Assembly (NCBI RefSeq): GCF_011493005.1
Contig: NZ_CP049157.1
Span: 1,364,001-1,428,000, forward strand
Length of the DNA stretch: 64,000 nt
From: Caballeronia sp. SBC1
GTDB lineage: Bacteria; Pseudomonadota; Gammaproteobacteria; Burkholderiales; Burkholderiaceae
Direction of reading: 5' to 3'
The stretch's first letter is position 1, and each line of letters starts with the position of its first letter. Below, in pieces: positions 27,204 through 34,680 of this stretch. The notes below the pieces were generated by a model. That model was given only the letters and a program-made list of their open reading frames with translations, had not been told where the DNA came from and ran no database searches. A program made the translations under genes and the position numbers.

Positions 27204-28526
27204 TCAGGACAACGCGCCGCGCACGCGTCCGTTCCAGCAGTCGTCGAGCTGATAGAGCACGGCGCCCACCGGCACGCTCAGGCTGCGCGCGATGCCGCCC
27301 GGACTCAGCGGAAACGGGCCTTCGCCGAACGCACCGGGTGCGGTGTCGGGGCCTGATAGTGTTCTCGCAATGCGCTGCCCGAGGTAAGTCATCAAGGCGA
27401 CGCCATTGCCGTTGCAGCCGAGTGCGTAAAACACGCCGTCGTGCTCGCCGATATGCGCGAGCTTGTCACCGGTCATGGCAACGTATCCCTTCCATGCATG
27501 CGTGATGCGCACGTCGCGCAGTGCGGGCCAGAGCTGCACCATCTTCGCGTGCAGGATGCGGGCGGCCTCGCGTTCGCCGACTTCGCGAAACGACGGTCGC
27601 GAGCCGAACAGCATGCGCGTGCCGTCGGGAGAAGGCCGCGTGTAAAACAGATTGCGCTTGGAGTCGCTGATCATGCGGCGGCCCGGATTCAATACATCCA
27701 TGAGTCCCGGCGGCAGCGGTTCCGTGGCTATCTGATAACTCGCCACCGGCAGCACGCGACGCGATAAAAAGGGCGACAGGTTTCCCGTATAACCGTTGGT
27801 CGCGACCAGCACCCGCTTAGCATCGACCTTGCCACGCGCTGTGTGGACAGCGAAGCGCGCGCCCGTCCGTTCAATTCGTTCCACTGCCGCGTGCGAATGC
27901 AGGCTTGCGCCGCACCGCCGCGCAAGCTCGCGTAGCGCGCGGTGATATTTCGCCGTATGCAGGCCGCCGTATTCATCCACAAGAATGCCGCCGTAGTAGT
28001 AGTCCGACCCGACTACCGCGCGTTGCTTTGCACGTGTCACCACGTGCACGGTCACGCCGGTTTTCTCTCTGAGCAACTCACCTTGCTTGCGCAGGCGCTC
28101 GAAATGACCGGGGGTGAACGCGCCGAAAAAGCGGCCTGTTATCTGCAGATCGGCGTCGAGCGATTCGTCTGCTATAAGGCGCTTGAGATAATCGAAACTC
28201 GCCGCGGATTCCGCCATCAGGCGGACCAGCCGTTCCGCCGATACTCCGCGAATAGCGTCGGTCAGCGCAAGTTTCTGCCCACTCGACACCATGCCGCCGC
28301 TGCGCGTGCTGCCGCCTGCGCCGATCTCGGCGGCATCCAGCACAGCCACCGACGTACCTTGCCGCGCCGCTTCAACCGCCGCCGATAACCCGCAATAGCC
28401 GCTCCCCACGATCACCAGATCCACGCTTGACGGCAGGGCGACGCGCGACGTTTCGGGCGGCGCTGCGTCCCACCAATACGGTGCGATGCGGAAGTCATCG
28501 TGGAAAAGCAGTGCGTCGGCTCGCAT
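27204..28526 (-). CDS. FAD-dependent oxidoreductase (PuuB/OrdL-like)
   Basis: A 440-residue flavoenzyme resembling gamma-glutamylputrescine oxidase. The N-terminal PYWWDAAPP leads into LVIVGSGYCGLSAAVEAARQG near residue 38, followed by GAGGSTRSGGMVSSG. The C-terminal YALGCNGNGVALMTYLGQRIA is the FAD-binding closure. First gene of the leftward cluster and divergent from the LysR gene at 28665. By family it should oxidatively deaminate an amine to an aldehyde; the exact substrate is unknown. Confidence 0.9.
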   Translation of the reverse strand: MRADALLFHDDFRIAPYWWDAAPPETSRVALPSSVDLVIVGSGYCGLSAAVEAARQGTSVAVLDAAEIGAGGSTRSGGMVSSGQKLALTDAIRGVSAERLVRLMAESAASFDYLKRLIADESLDADLQITGRFFGAFTPGHFERLRKQGELLREKTGVTVHVVTRAKQRAVVGSDYYYGGILVDEYGGLHTAKYHRALRELARRCGASLHSHAAVERIERTGARFAVHTARGKVDAKRVLVATNGYTGNLSPFLSRRVLPVASYQIATEPLPPGLMDVLNPGRRMISDSKRNLFYTRPSPDGTRMLFGSRPSFREVGEREAARILHAKMVQLWPALRDVRITHAWKGYVAMTGDKLAHIGEHDGVFYALGCNGNGVALMTYLGQRIARTLSGPDTAPGAFGEGPFPLSPGGIARSLSVPVGAVLYQLDDCWNGRVRGALS

Positions 28527-28664
28527 GGTTGGCTGGCAGTGACTAGTTGCAATCAGTCTAGGAGCGGTTCTTTCATCCGGTCAAATACGGCCAAAAACGT
28601 CTTCTATTCATTTTTGATATGACAAGCTTCATGTGGACCGGGAAAATGCAGAGGAGGGAAAGAC

Positions 28665-29582
28665 ATGAACCAGAAGCAAATCGAAGCGTTCAGGCTGGTG
28701 ATGCTGCGCGGATCGATGACTGCAGCGGCTGAAGAACTCGGCACGTCGCAGCCCAGCATCAGCCGCTTGATTGCGGAGCTGGAGGCGTCGACGGGACTGG
28801 CGCTTTTCACACGCAACGGAGGCCGGATCCAGGCCACCGATGCGGGCACCGCGTTCTATCGAGAGGTCGACCGTAGCTTCGTGGGACTCGAAAAGCTCGG
28901 GCATTCCGCGCGGGAGATCCGCCAGTTCGGCAGTGGCCGGCTGCGTCTGGTAGCGGCTCCAGTGCTGGCGTTATCGTTCGTACCCCTTGTGATCGAGCGC
29001 TTTCTTGCGGCGTATCCGCGCATTGCTGTGTCGCTGGAAATGCGCAGTGAAGGCACGATCCAGCGCTGGGCATCGTCGGCCTATTGCGATGTTGGTTTTG
29101 CCACCACTACACCCGATGCATTCGGTGTGACCAGCGCGGAGTTGTATCGGCTGGCCGGGGTCTGCGCGCTGCCCGCCAAACATCCGCTCACCGCGCGCAA
29201 GCGCATTCATGCGCGTGACTTGAGGGATCAGAGCCTCATCCTGCCGTCCTACGCCGACGACACCCGCTCGTCGCTCGACCGCGCGTTGCGGCAGGCTGGG
29301 GTGAACCAGGTACCGGTGATCGAGACGCCTTACGGCGCGACTATTTGCGCCATGGTCGCGCGTGGCCTGGGAGTGGGCGTGGTGAATCCGTTGGCTACTT
29401 CCGATACCAATCCGGCGCGCATTGTGTTCCGGCCGTTCTCGCCGGACGTCATGTTTCGCGGTTTCACGGTCTGTCCTCAACTACAGCATCCGAATCCGCT
29501 AGTGAAGGCGTTCCTTGATCTCACCTACGAAACGATGGCCATTGAAGCGGCCCGTTTACAAAGTTTCGCCGCAACTGTCTGA
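28665..29582 (+). CDS. LysR-family transcriptional regulator
   Basis: A 305-residue LysR protein: MNQKQIEAFRLVMLRGSMTAAAEELGTSQPSISRLI is the winged-helix segment, and the effector domain begins near residue 90 (RLRLVAAPVLALSFVPLVIERF). GGAGGGAAAGAC directly precedes the ATG. Divergent from the flavoenzyme/transporter cluster, 138 bp apart, so it is the likely controller of amine or amino-acid uptake and oxidation there. No certain T-N11-A operator was picked out in the AT-rich gap. Confidence 0.93.
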   Translation: MNQKQIEAFRLVMLRGSMTAAAEELGTSQPSISRLIAELEASTGLALFTRNGGRIQATDAGTAFYREVDRSFVGLEKLGHSAREIRQFGSGRLRLVAAPVLALSFVPLVIERFLAAYPRIAVSLEMRSEGTIQRWASSAYCDVGFATTTPDAFGVTSAELYRLAGVCALPAKHPLTARKRIHARDLRDQSLILPSYADDTRSSLDRALRQAGVNQVPVIETPYGATICAMVARGLGVGVVNPLATSDTNPARIVFRPFSPDVMFRGFTVCPQLQHPNPLVKAFLDLTYETMAIEAARLQSFAATV

Positions 29583-29768
29583 CCTATTCCAATTGGGTGT
29601 TTCCGCGATTCGCCTCGACGCTTGATATTTTGTATCCGAAGGGACTCTGACCAAGGACCGCACGACGGCCAGACAAGTAGGACGAGCCGTCACCGAATAC
29701 AAGAAGCAACGTGCGGCGGCCAAGATCCGTAAGCCGCCGCAAGCCACTTCATTTCCATGACGAACGCC

Positions 29769-30431
29769 TTACCCCGGTGCCCCTGCTTGCCGCTTGGGAT
29801 CGGCTTTCATAAATGCCGGATGCTGGTCACACGCGGTCATGATCCGGTCGATAGTCGGTACATCAGGGATCGAGATCTTGAACACGCGCGTCACCGCGAC
29901 AATGCTGGCGAGGCAAATATCCGCCATGGTGGGTTCATCGCCATGACAGAACTGGCGCGTATCCGGCGCGCCAGCCAGACGTTCTTCGACCGCAGAAAGC
30001 CCCGCACCGAGCCACTGGATTTGCCATGCGCGCCATGCGGCGTCGTCGAATCCGCCCTTTGTCTGAAGATACTTTTTCACGCGCGGCACGACCAGCGGAT
30101 GGGTATCGGCGGTACACATGGATGCAATGGAGCGTACTCGTGCGCGACCGTATAAATCGCTTGGCAACAAGGGCGGCGAGGGCTTCAGCTCGTCGAGGAA
30201 TTCGAGGATGGCCAGAGATTGTGTCAGCGGTTCATGCCCTTCTTCAACCAATGCGGGAATGGACCCTAGCGGGCTGATTTTCAGGAATTCGGGGCTGCGT
30301 TGCTCGCCTGCGTCGAGATCGATGTTTTGTTCGTGCGCGCTCAGGCCCTTCAAATTAAGGGCGACACGAACGCGAAACGCGGCGGACGAGCGCCAGAACG
30401 CGAAGAGTTCGAATTGCGCTTGCTGTGACAT
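29769..30431 (-). CDS. maiA: Maleylacetoacetate isomerase / zeta-class glutathione S-transferase
   Basis: A 220-residue cytosolic GST. The N-terminal FWRSSAAFRVRVALNLKGL corresponds to the SSCS..VRIAL motif of zeta-class enzymes, though the Cys is Ala here. SPLGSIPALVEEG binds glutathione and QSLAILEFLDE follows. The C-terminal domain has HGDEPTMADICLAS. Maleylacetoacetate isomerase acts in tyrosine and gentisate breakdown, but no hmgA or fumarylacetoacetase gene is near, so another GST role is possible. AAGGAAG is 8 bases upstream of the ATG. Confidence 0.82.
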   Translation of the reverse strand: MSQQAQFELFAFWRSSAAFRVRVALNLKGLSAHEQNIDLDAGEQRSPEFLKISPLGSIPALVEEGHEPLTQSLAILEFLDELKPSPPLLPSDLYGRARVRSIASMCTADTHPLVVPRVKKYLQTKGGFDDAAWRAWQIQWLGAGLSAVEERLAGAPDTRQFCHGDEPTMADICLASIVAVTRVFKISIPDVPTIDRIMTACDQHPAFMKADPKRQAGAPG

Positions 30432-30583
30432 GACGATCTTCCTTCTTGGTGAACGATACAGGACGGTAGCGGCGGCGTTGGCTAGTTCAACGGCTCTTAA
30501 CTATGCATCAAAGTGCTCAGCTTGCGTTCAAAGCTTGAAGGTCAAGCATGTCAGAAAGGTAGGAGATCCACAAACACCGATGC

Positions 30584-30605
30584 CCGGCGAACCTGAGTTC
30601 GCCGG
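30584..30605 (-). terminator. Hairpin downstream of the DUF4148 gene
   Basis: CCGGCGAAC (30584-30592) and GTTCGCCGG (30597-30605) form a perfect 9-bp stem with a 4-base loop, 39 bases past the stop of the leftward DUF4148 gene. On the minus strand the downstream sequence has only a weak T run (GGTGTTTGT). Confidence 0.6.
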
Positions 30606-30643
30606 ACATCGGCTTCCCGCTAAGCGCCAAACTTCGGCTTTGA

Positions 30644-30907
30644 TCAGTTGCGCGAGTTGAGCGAACCGGTGTCGTTCGCTTGAACGCGCTTGCCGGATTG
30701 CGCGGCAGTACTTTGCACTCCACCGTAAGCGCTTGTATCGGCACTTTCCGCTGCAATGGTTTGCGCGCTTTGGCCGCGTTGCGAAGAGGGCGCCCCAACC
30801 TGCGGGTTATACGACGGTGCCGGACCATAACCGCTGCTGGCGAATGCAGGTGCTGCAAAGGCGACGGAAACGGCGACTAACAATGATGCAATAAGGGTCT
30901 TGTTCAT
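30644..30907 (-). CDS. DUF4148-like small secreted protein
   Basis: An 87-residue exported protein with a signal peptide cut near AFASS (about residue 24). The mature part is short, rich in Ser, Gln, Ala and Gly, and ends with a QANDTGSLNSRN tail. It matches the DUF4148 type common in Burkholderia. GGAG sits 8 bases upstream of the ATG. Function unknown; such proteins are probably periplasmic. Confidence 0.8.
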   Translation of the reverse strand: MNKTLIASLLVAVSVAFAAPAFASSGYGPAPSYNPQVGAPSSQRGQSAQTIAAESADTSAYGGVQSTAAQSGKRVQANDTGSLNSRN

Positions 30908-31212
30908 GATGCGCTCCGATGCGTATTAGTGGCTCAGTGACTTCATTTCATGGGCTACGCAGCGGTCCGGCCGGTTGGTGCGCTGCGTCGATGGAATGGA
31001 GTATATGCGCGCACTATCGAAATATTGTACCGATAGAGGGGAATAGTGATTCCGCGCTAGACGAACAATCGGATGCAGCCGGCTTAGCAGAATTTGCTAA
31101 GGAAATAGGGCGTGATAACGCCAATGAGTGAAGCTGGATCGGGCCAGAACGCTAAGAGAAAACGCTAAGCGGCTTAGGTGACTTAGACGCCTTAAAAGTA
31201 GCTCGCAAGCGC
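30908..31212. other. Intergenic, no gene recognised
   Basis: 305 bp upstream of the DUF4148 gene and downstream of the MATE gene. AACGCTAAG occurs twice near 31150, and GCTTAG/CTTAG motifs recur, but no stable terminator is clear. The promoter of the DUF4148 gene should be near the left side. Confidence 0.4.
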
Positions 31213-32682
31213 CTAGCCACCTTGGACAGGCAGTTCCTTTAACTCCACGTCCGGCGCCATGGTATTTCCTGCGGCAGCGGCAGGGACATTGACGGATGAC
31301 TGCTCAAGCAGGTTGCTGCCCTTGCTCGCCAGCGCGGCGCAATCGCCCATTGGCAAGCGCTTGACCACTACGTAAGCCACCAGCATGGCCATCGTGCCGA
31401 AGATCGCGTTGCCGGCGGCCTGTCCGATCATCACGCCCACCGGTCCATGCTGCATCCCGGCTGCGACGAACGGCACGGTGCCAATAGTCGCGCGCCCCCA
31501 GTTGAACAGAGTCGACAACAATGGCCGATCGAGATTGTTGAAGGTCGCGTTCGCCACGAACTGGCAGCCAACGAACGCATAGCTTGCCACTAGCCACGAA
31601 CAGAACGCTGTGATGATGACGGCTGTGTCGCCGCGGGCCGAGAACGCGCGGATCAGGCCACCCTGAGCCAGCGCCAGCACGACCCACGCAACCGCGACCG
31701 TCAGCAGCACGAACACCAGGCTGTTGCGGACAGTTTCACGAATCCGGTCCGCGCGGCCCGCGCCGAGATTCTGGGCGATGATCGGACCGACGGCGCCGGT
31801 CAGCGCATAGATCACCGCGAAGGCCACGGGCGTGATGCGGTCGATGGTGGCTTGCCCCGCCACGGCGGCAGCGCCGAAATGCGCCATTGCATGGGTGACG
31901 TATGCACTGGCAACGGGCGTGGCGAGGTTGGTCAGCACAGCGGGCAGCGCGACCTTCATGACCGGCTGGCTGTTGGACCACAGGCGTGCAAAGCGCACAC
32001 GGGCAATGAGATCGTTGACCCGGGTTGCACCATAGAGGCCGACAAGCGCGAGCGCGATGCGCGCAATATCGTTCGATATGGCCGCACCCGTCAGCCCGAG
32101 ATGAAAGCCGAAGATCAGGATCGGATCGAGGATCGCGGTCACCACTGCTGCGGTCAGCGTGACGGTCATCGCGCGTCGGGCATCGCCGACAGAACGCATC
32201 AGCGCAGCCGTACACATGCCGACAGCGAGGAACACATACGTGGGCGCGGTGATCAGCAGGAAGCTGCGGGTCAGCGCGCGCGTTTCGCCGGCTGCGCCGA
32301 GTGCGTTGAGGATCGGGTCGAGGAAGAGCAGCGTGGCGGCGCTCAAGATGAGCGTGATGAGGATCATCAGCACGAGACTCGCCGACGCAACTTGCCGCGC
32401 TTTGGTCCGCTGGCCCGCACCAAGAAGCCGCGCAACGGTTGCGCTGACGCCAATGGTCATGCCGATGGAAATAGCGGTGTGGAAGAAGTTGATGGTCCCG
32501 GCGAATCCGACTGCCGCGGCAACCGATGTGTCGCCGAGCAGCGATACGTAGAAGAGATTGGCCAGATCGACTGCGAACACAGCCATCAATCCAATCGCCC
32601 CGGTTCCCGCCATGACCACGACATGCCGCAAGGTCGAGCCGTGTACGAAGCGAGCGGAGTCAACGTGGCGTTTTGATGTCAT
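31213..32682 (-). CDS. MATE-family multidrug efflux transporter
   Basis: A protein of about 489 residues with twelve hydrophobic helices in two six-helix halves, as expected for MATE antiporters. Recognisable blocks are VSLLGDTSVAAAVGFAG in helix 1-2, GVSATVARLLGAGQR and, in the second half, GPIIAQNLGAGRADRI. It should export cationic drugs or metabolites using a Na+ or H+ gradient. The ATG at 32682 matches the family N-terminus; the frame runs open to 32760. No regulator is adjacent. Confidence 0.92.
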   Translation of the reverse strand: MTSKRHVDSARFVHGSTLRHVVVMAGTGAIGLMAVFAVDLANLFYVSLLGDTSVAAAVGFAGTINFFHTAISIGMTIGVSATVARLLGAGQRTKARQVASASLVLMILITLILSAATLLFLDPILNALGAAGETRALTRSFLLITAPTYVFLAVGMCTAALMRSVGDARRAMTVTLTAAVVTAILDPILIFGFHLGLTGAAISNDIARIALALVGLYGATRVNDLIARVRFARLWSNSQPVMKVALPAVLTNLATPVASAYVTHAMAHFGAAAVAGQATIDRITPVAFAVIYALTGAVGPIIAQNLGAGRADRIRETVRNSLVFVLLTVAVAWVVLALAQGGLIRAFSARGDTAVIITAFCSWLVASYAFVGCQFVANATFNNLDRPLLSTLFNWGRATIGTVPFVAAGMQHGPVGVMIGQAAGNAIFGTMAMLVAYVVVKRLPMGDCAALASKGSNLLEQSSVNVPAAAAGNTMAPDVELKELPVQGG

Positions 32683-33025
32683 GGCGGAGCATGGGGTGGT
32701 GGTTGGCGAATCATCGCATGAATGATCTTTGTTTCCCCGGGCGCAAGGATGATCGTCCAATGTCGCTCAATCAGGAGAAACGAACGTGGTGTTATACGCA
32801 TGTTGTGGGAACAGTATCTTGAGCGCGTTGCGGCTTCTCCATGTCAAGGCATTTTCAAGATGATCGATCGCCTACAATGTTCTTGCAGCCGTGCGCCAGA
32901 CTCGCGACATGACATTGATTGTTTCGGGAATGTGACTTGCACGGCGGCTTCATGAAGCGGCGAACGCGCTGCTTCACAACGTCATTGACCACATCATTGA
33001 CTACGTCGACCAAGGGATAAACACC
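32683..33025. other. Divergent intergenic region, no gene recognised
   Basis: 343 bp between the MATE and DUF3597 genes. It must contain both promoters. No coding frame with family resemblance and no long inverted repeat was seen. Confidence 0.45.
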
Positions 33026-33430
33026 ATGAGCATTTTCGGCACGATCCTAAGCAAGATCTTCCCTTCAAGCCACCCCGCGAATACAGCGCCCGCCGATCCG
33101 GCCGCGCCTCCTGCGGCAGACCCAACCGCGGCGCCCGACGCCGCTGCAGCACCGGCTGCGGCACCAGCAGAACCGGTGGATGTCGAAGCAGTCCTGACCG
33201 ACATGCAGGCGAATACGTCGGAGCAATTGAACTGGAGGACATCGATTGTCGATCTGATGAAATTGCTCGGCCTCGACAGCAGCTTCGCCGCTCGCAAGGA
33301 ACTGGCCGGCGAGCTGCACTATACGGGCGACACGAACGATTCCGCATCGATGAACATCTGGTTGCATAAAGCCGTGATGGAGCAGCTTGCGGCCAATGGC
33401 GGGAAAGTGCCGGACAGCTTGAAGGGCTAA
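33026..33430 (+). CDS. DUF3597 protein
   Basis: A 134-residue protein. A short MSIFGTILSKIF start is followed by an Ala/Pro-rich linker (residues 14-50) and then the DUF3597 domain: VDVEAVLTDMQANTSEQLNWRTSIVDLMKLLGLDSS, with ARKELAGELHYTGDTNDSASMNIWLHKAVMEQLA. AGGGA lies upstream of the ATG. The domain resembles peptidoglycan-associated LysM partners in some bacteria, but its role is not established. Confidence 0.85.
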   Translation: MSIFGTILSKIFPSSHPANTAPADPAAPPAADPTAAPDAAAAPAAAPAEPVDVEAVLTDMQANTSEQLNWRTSIVDLMKLLGLDSSFAARKELAGELHYTGDTNDSASMNIWLHKAVMEQLAANGGKVPDSLKG

Positions 33431-33436
33431 GCTTCG

Positions 33437-33455
33437 CGTCGCCCGTGCGGCGACG
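33437..33455 (+). terminator. Stem-loop just after the DUF3597 gene
   Basis: CGTCGCC (33437-33443) and GGCGACG (33449-33455) pair perfectly around a 5-base loop, 7 bases after the stop codon. There is no T run, so it may be a processing or partial termination signal. Confidence 0.5.
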
Positions 33456-33555
33456 GCTGGCACGCCTACGCAGTTAGTGGTTGTATCGCAAGGCGGTTAG
33501 GTGTGCCAGCATGATCCGGCGTCATGCTGCTGTCACGTGGTTTGCCATGGTTTGA

Positions 33556-34680
33556 TTACCTCTCCAGCTTCAGCGCCTTCCCATATCCCGTCAGTTCCAG
33601 ATAACCGTGACCTAGCGTTTTACCGTCACGACTCACCCATACTGCTCCCTCCCAATACACCGCGCCAGTCGACTGGCTGGAGTCGAGTTCCTGATCGTCC
33701 ATCAATGGATCGAGCTGCCACGTAAGCGCGCCGGTCCTGACCGTCTCCGATACCGGATAAGACGTGCCGGTGCGCGGTGAACGCCATGTCCTGCGCGGCG
33801 CGAAGTCGACTTGATTTCCATCGAAGGCAGTCGTATGTCCGCTTGCATCGCGAAGCGCTGCGTGTGACCACACGCTCCCGCCATTTTGGCCGCGCACCTT
33901 GAATGCCATCAGCGCCGATCCGTCCGATAAATTGGCGCCTAGCCAGTCCCATCCCGTGGCATCGCTGCTAAGCACGGTGCTCGACCATTCGTGATCCAGC
34001 CACGCCGAACCGGTAACAGCCGCGCTCAGGCCGGCCTTGCCGTTCACGTTGGCAACGCGCGTAACCTTGCCGCTCACGCGCAGTTGCGGTTCGCTGTAGT
34101 AGTAGCTCGCTTGTGCGGCTAGCGGACCTTTGCGCGAGTAACCGTTGTCGCCCTGAAGCAGTGGTTCCTGAGTCGGTGTGAGCGACAGGTTCAGCGTGAA
34201 ATCGGCGGCATTCACTGTGACGGTGTAGTGACCATCGGCGGCACGCGCGAGGTGCCAGGCGTCGAGCTTGACGTCGGTGTTATCGGTCTTCGCATAAGCA
34301 AGACCAAAACCCTGACGCGCAATCTTCTGATCGTGCGCGAGTCGTCCCAGTGAAGGATCGCTAAGTGCCGCATGAGCGATGATCAATTGCGACGGCGCGA
34401 ACGCGCCCGGGTCCGCGGGATCGTGTCCGGTCGCCGAGCGAAAGAACGTGATCTGGAAACCGAGCGGCTTGCCATCCGGTTGATTGAGCCAACCCGTGGC
34501 ATACCACCACTCCGTGCGAAAGGCCGGATGCGCACCTGTGTCTTGCGGGAAAACAAGCGGATGATCCGGCGTGACAGGGGCGAACTCGGCGGCCACGGAA
34601 GTCAGGCTGATCAGACAGCAAGCACACGCCATCATGGCCCATCGCCAAGCTTGATTCAGGGAGCCTGGAAGACCACGCAT
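33556..34680 (-). CDS. AttH/CrtC-like lipocalin-domain secreted protein
   Basis: A 374-residue exported protein with a signal peptide ending near SVAAE (about residue 31). The mature part matches the AttH/CrtC hydratase-like double lipocalin fold: FRTEWWYATGWL near the N-terminus, LGFQITFFRS, and GSAWLDHEWSS in the middle. The ATG overlaps the stop of the FtsX-type permease (TGATG), and AGGAGG lies 8 bases upstream. With the ATPase and permease it forms an AttEFGH-like system, in which the lipocalin is thought to bind a hydrophobic exported molecule. Confidence 0.88.
   Translation of the reverse strand: MRGLPGSLNQAWRWAMMACACCLISLTSVAAEFAPVTPDHPLVFPQDTGAHPAFRTEWWYATGWLNQPDGKPLGFQITFFRSATGHDPADPGAFAPSQLIIAHAALSDPSLGRLAHDQKIARQGFGLAYAKTDNTDVKLDAWHLARAADGHYTVTVNAADFTLNLSLTPTQEPLLQGDNGYSRKGPLAAQASYYYSEPQLRVSGKVTRVANVNGKAGLSAAVTGSAWLDHEWSSTVLSSDATGWDWLGANLSDGSALMAFKVRGQNGGSVWSHAALRDASGHTTAFDGNQVDFAPRRTWRSPRTGTSYPVSETVRTGALTWQLDPLMDDQELDSSQSTGAVYWEGAVWVSRDGKTLGHGYLELTGYGKALKLER

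Noticed and set aside
29584..29757. Short basic peptide frame (TARQVGRAVTEYKKQRAAAK) between the LysR and GST genes
   Set aside because: No standard start codon or ribosome site in frame; may be a decayed gene end but cannot be supported.
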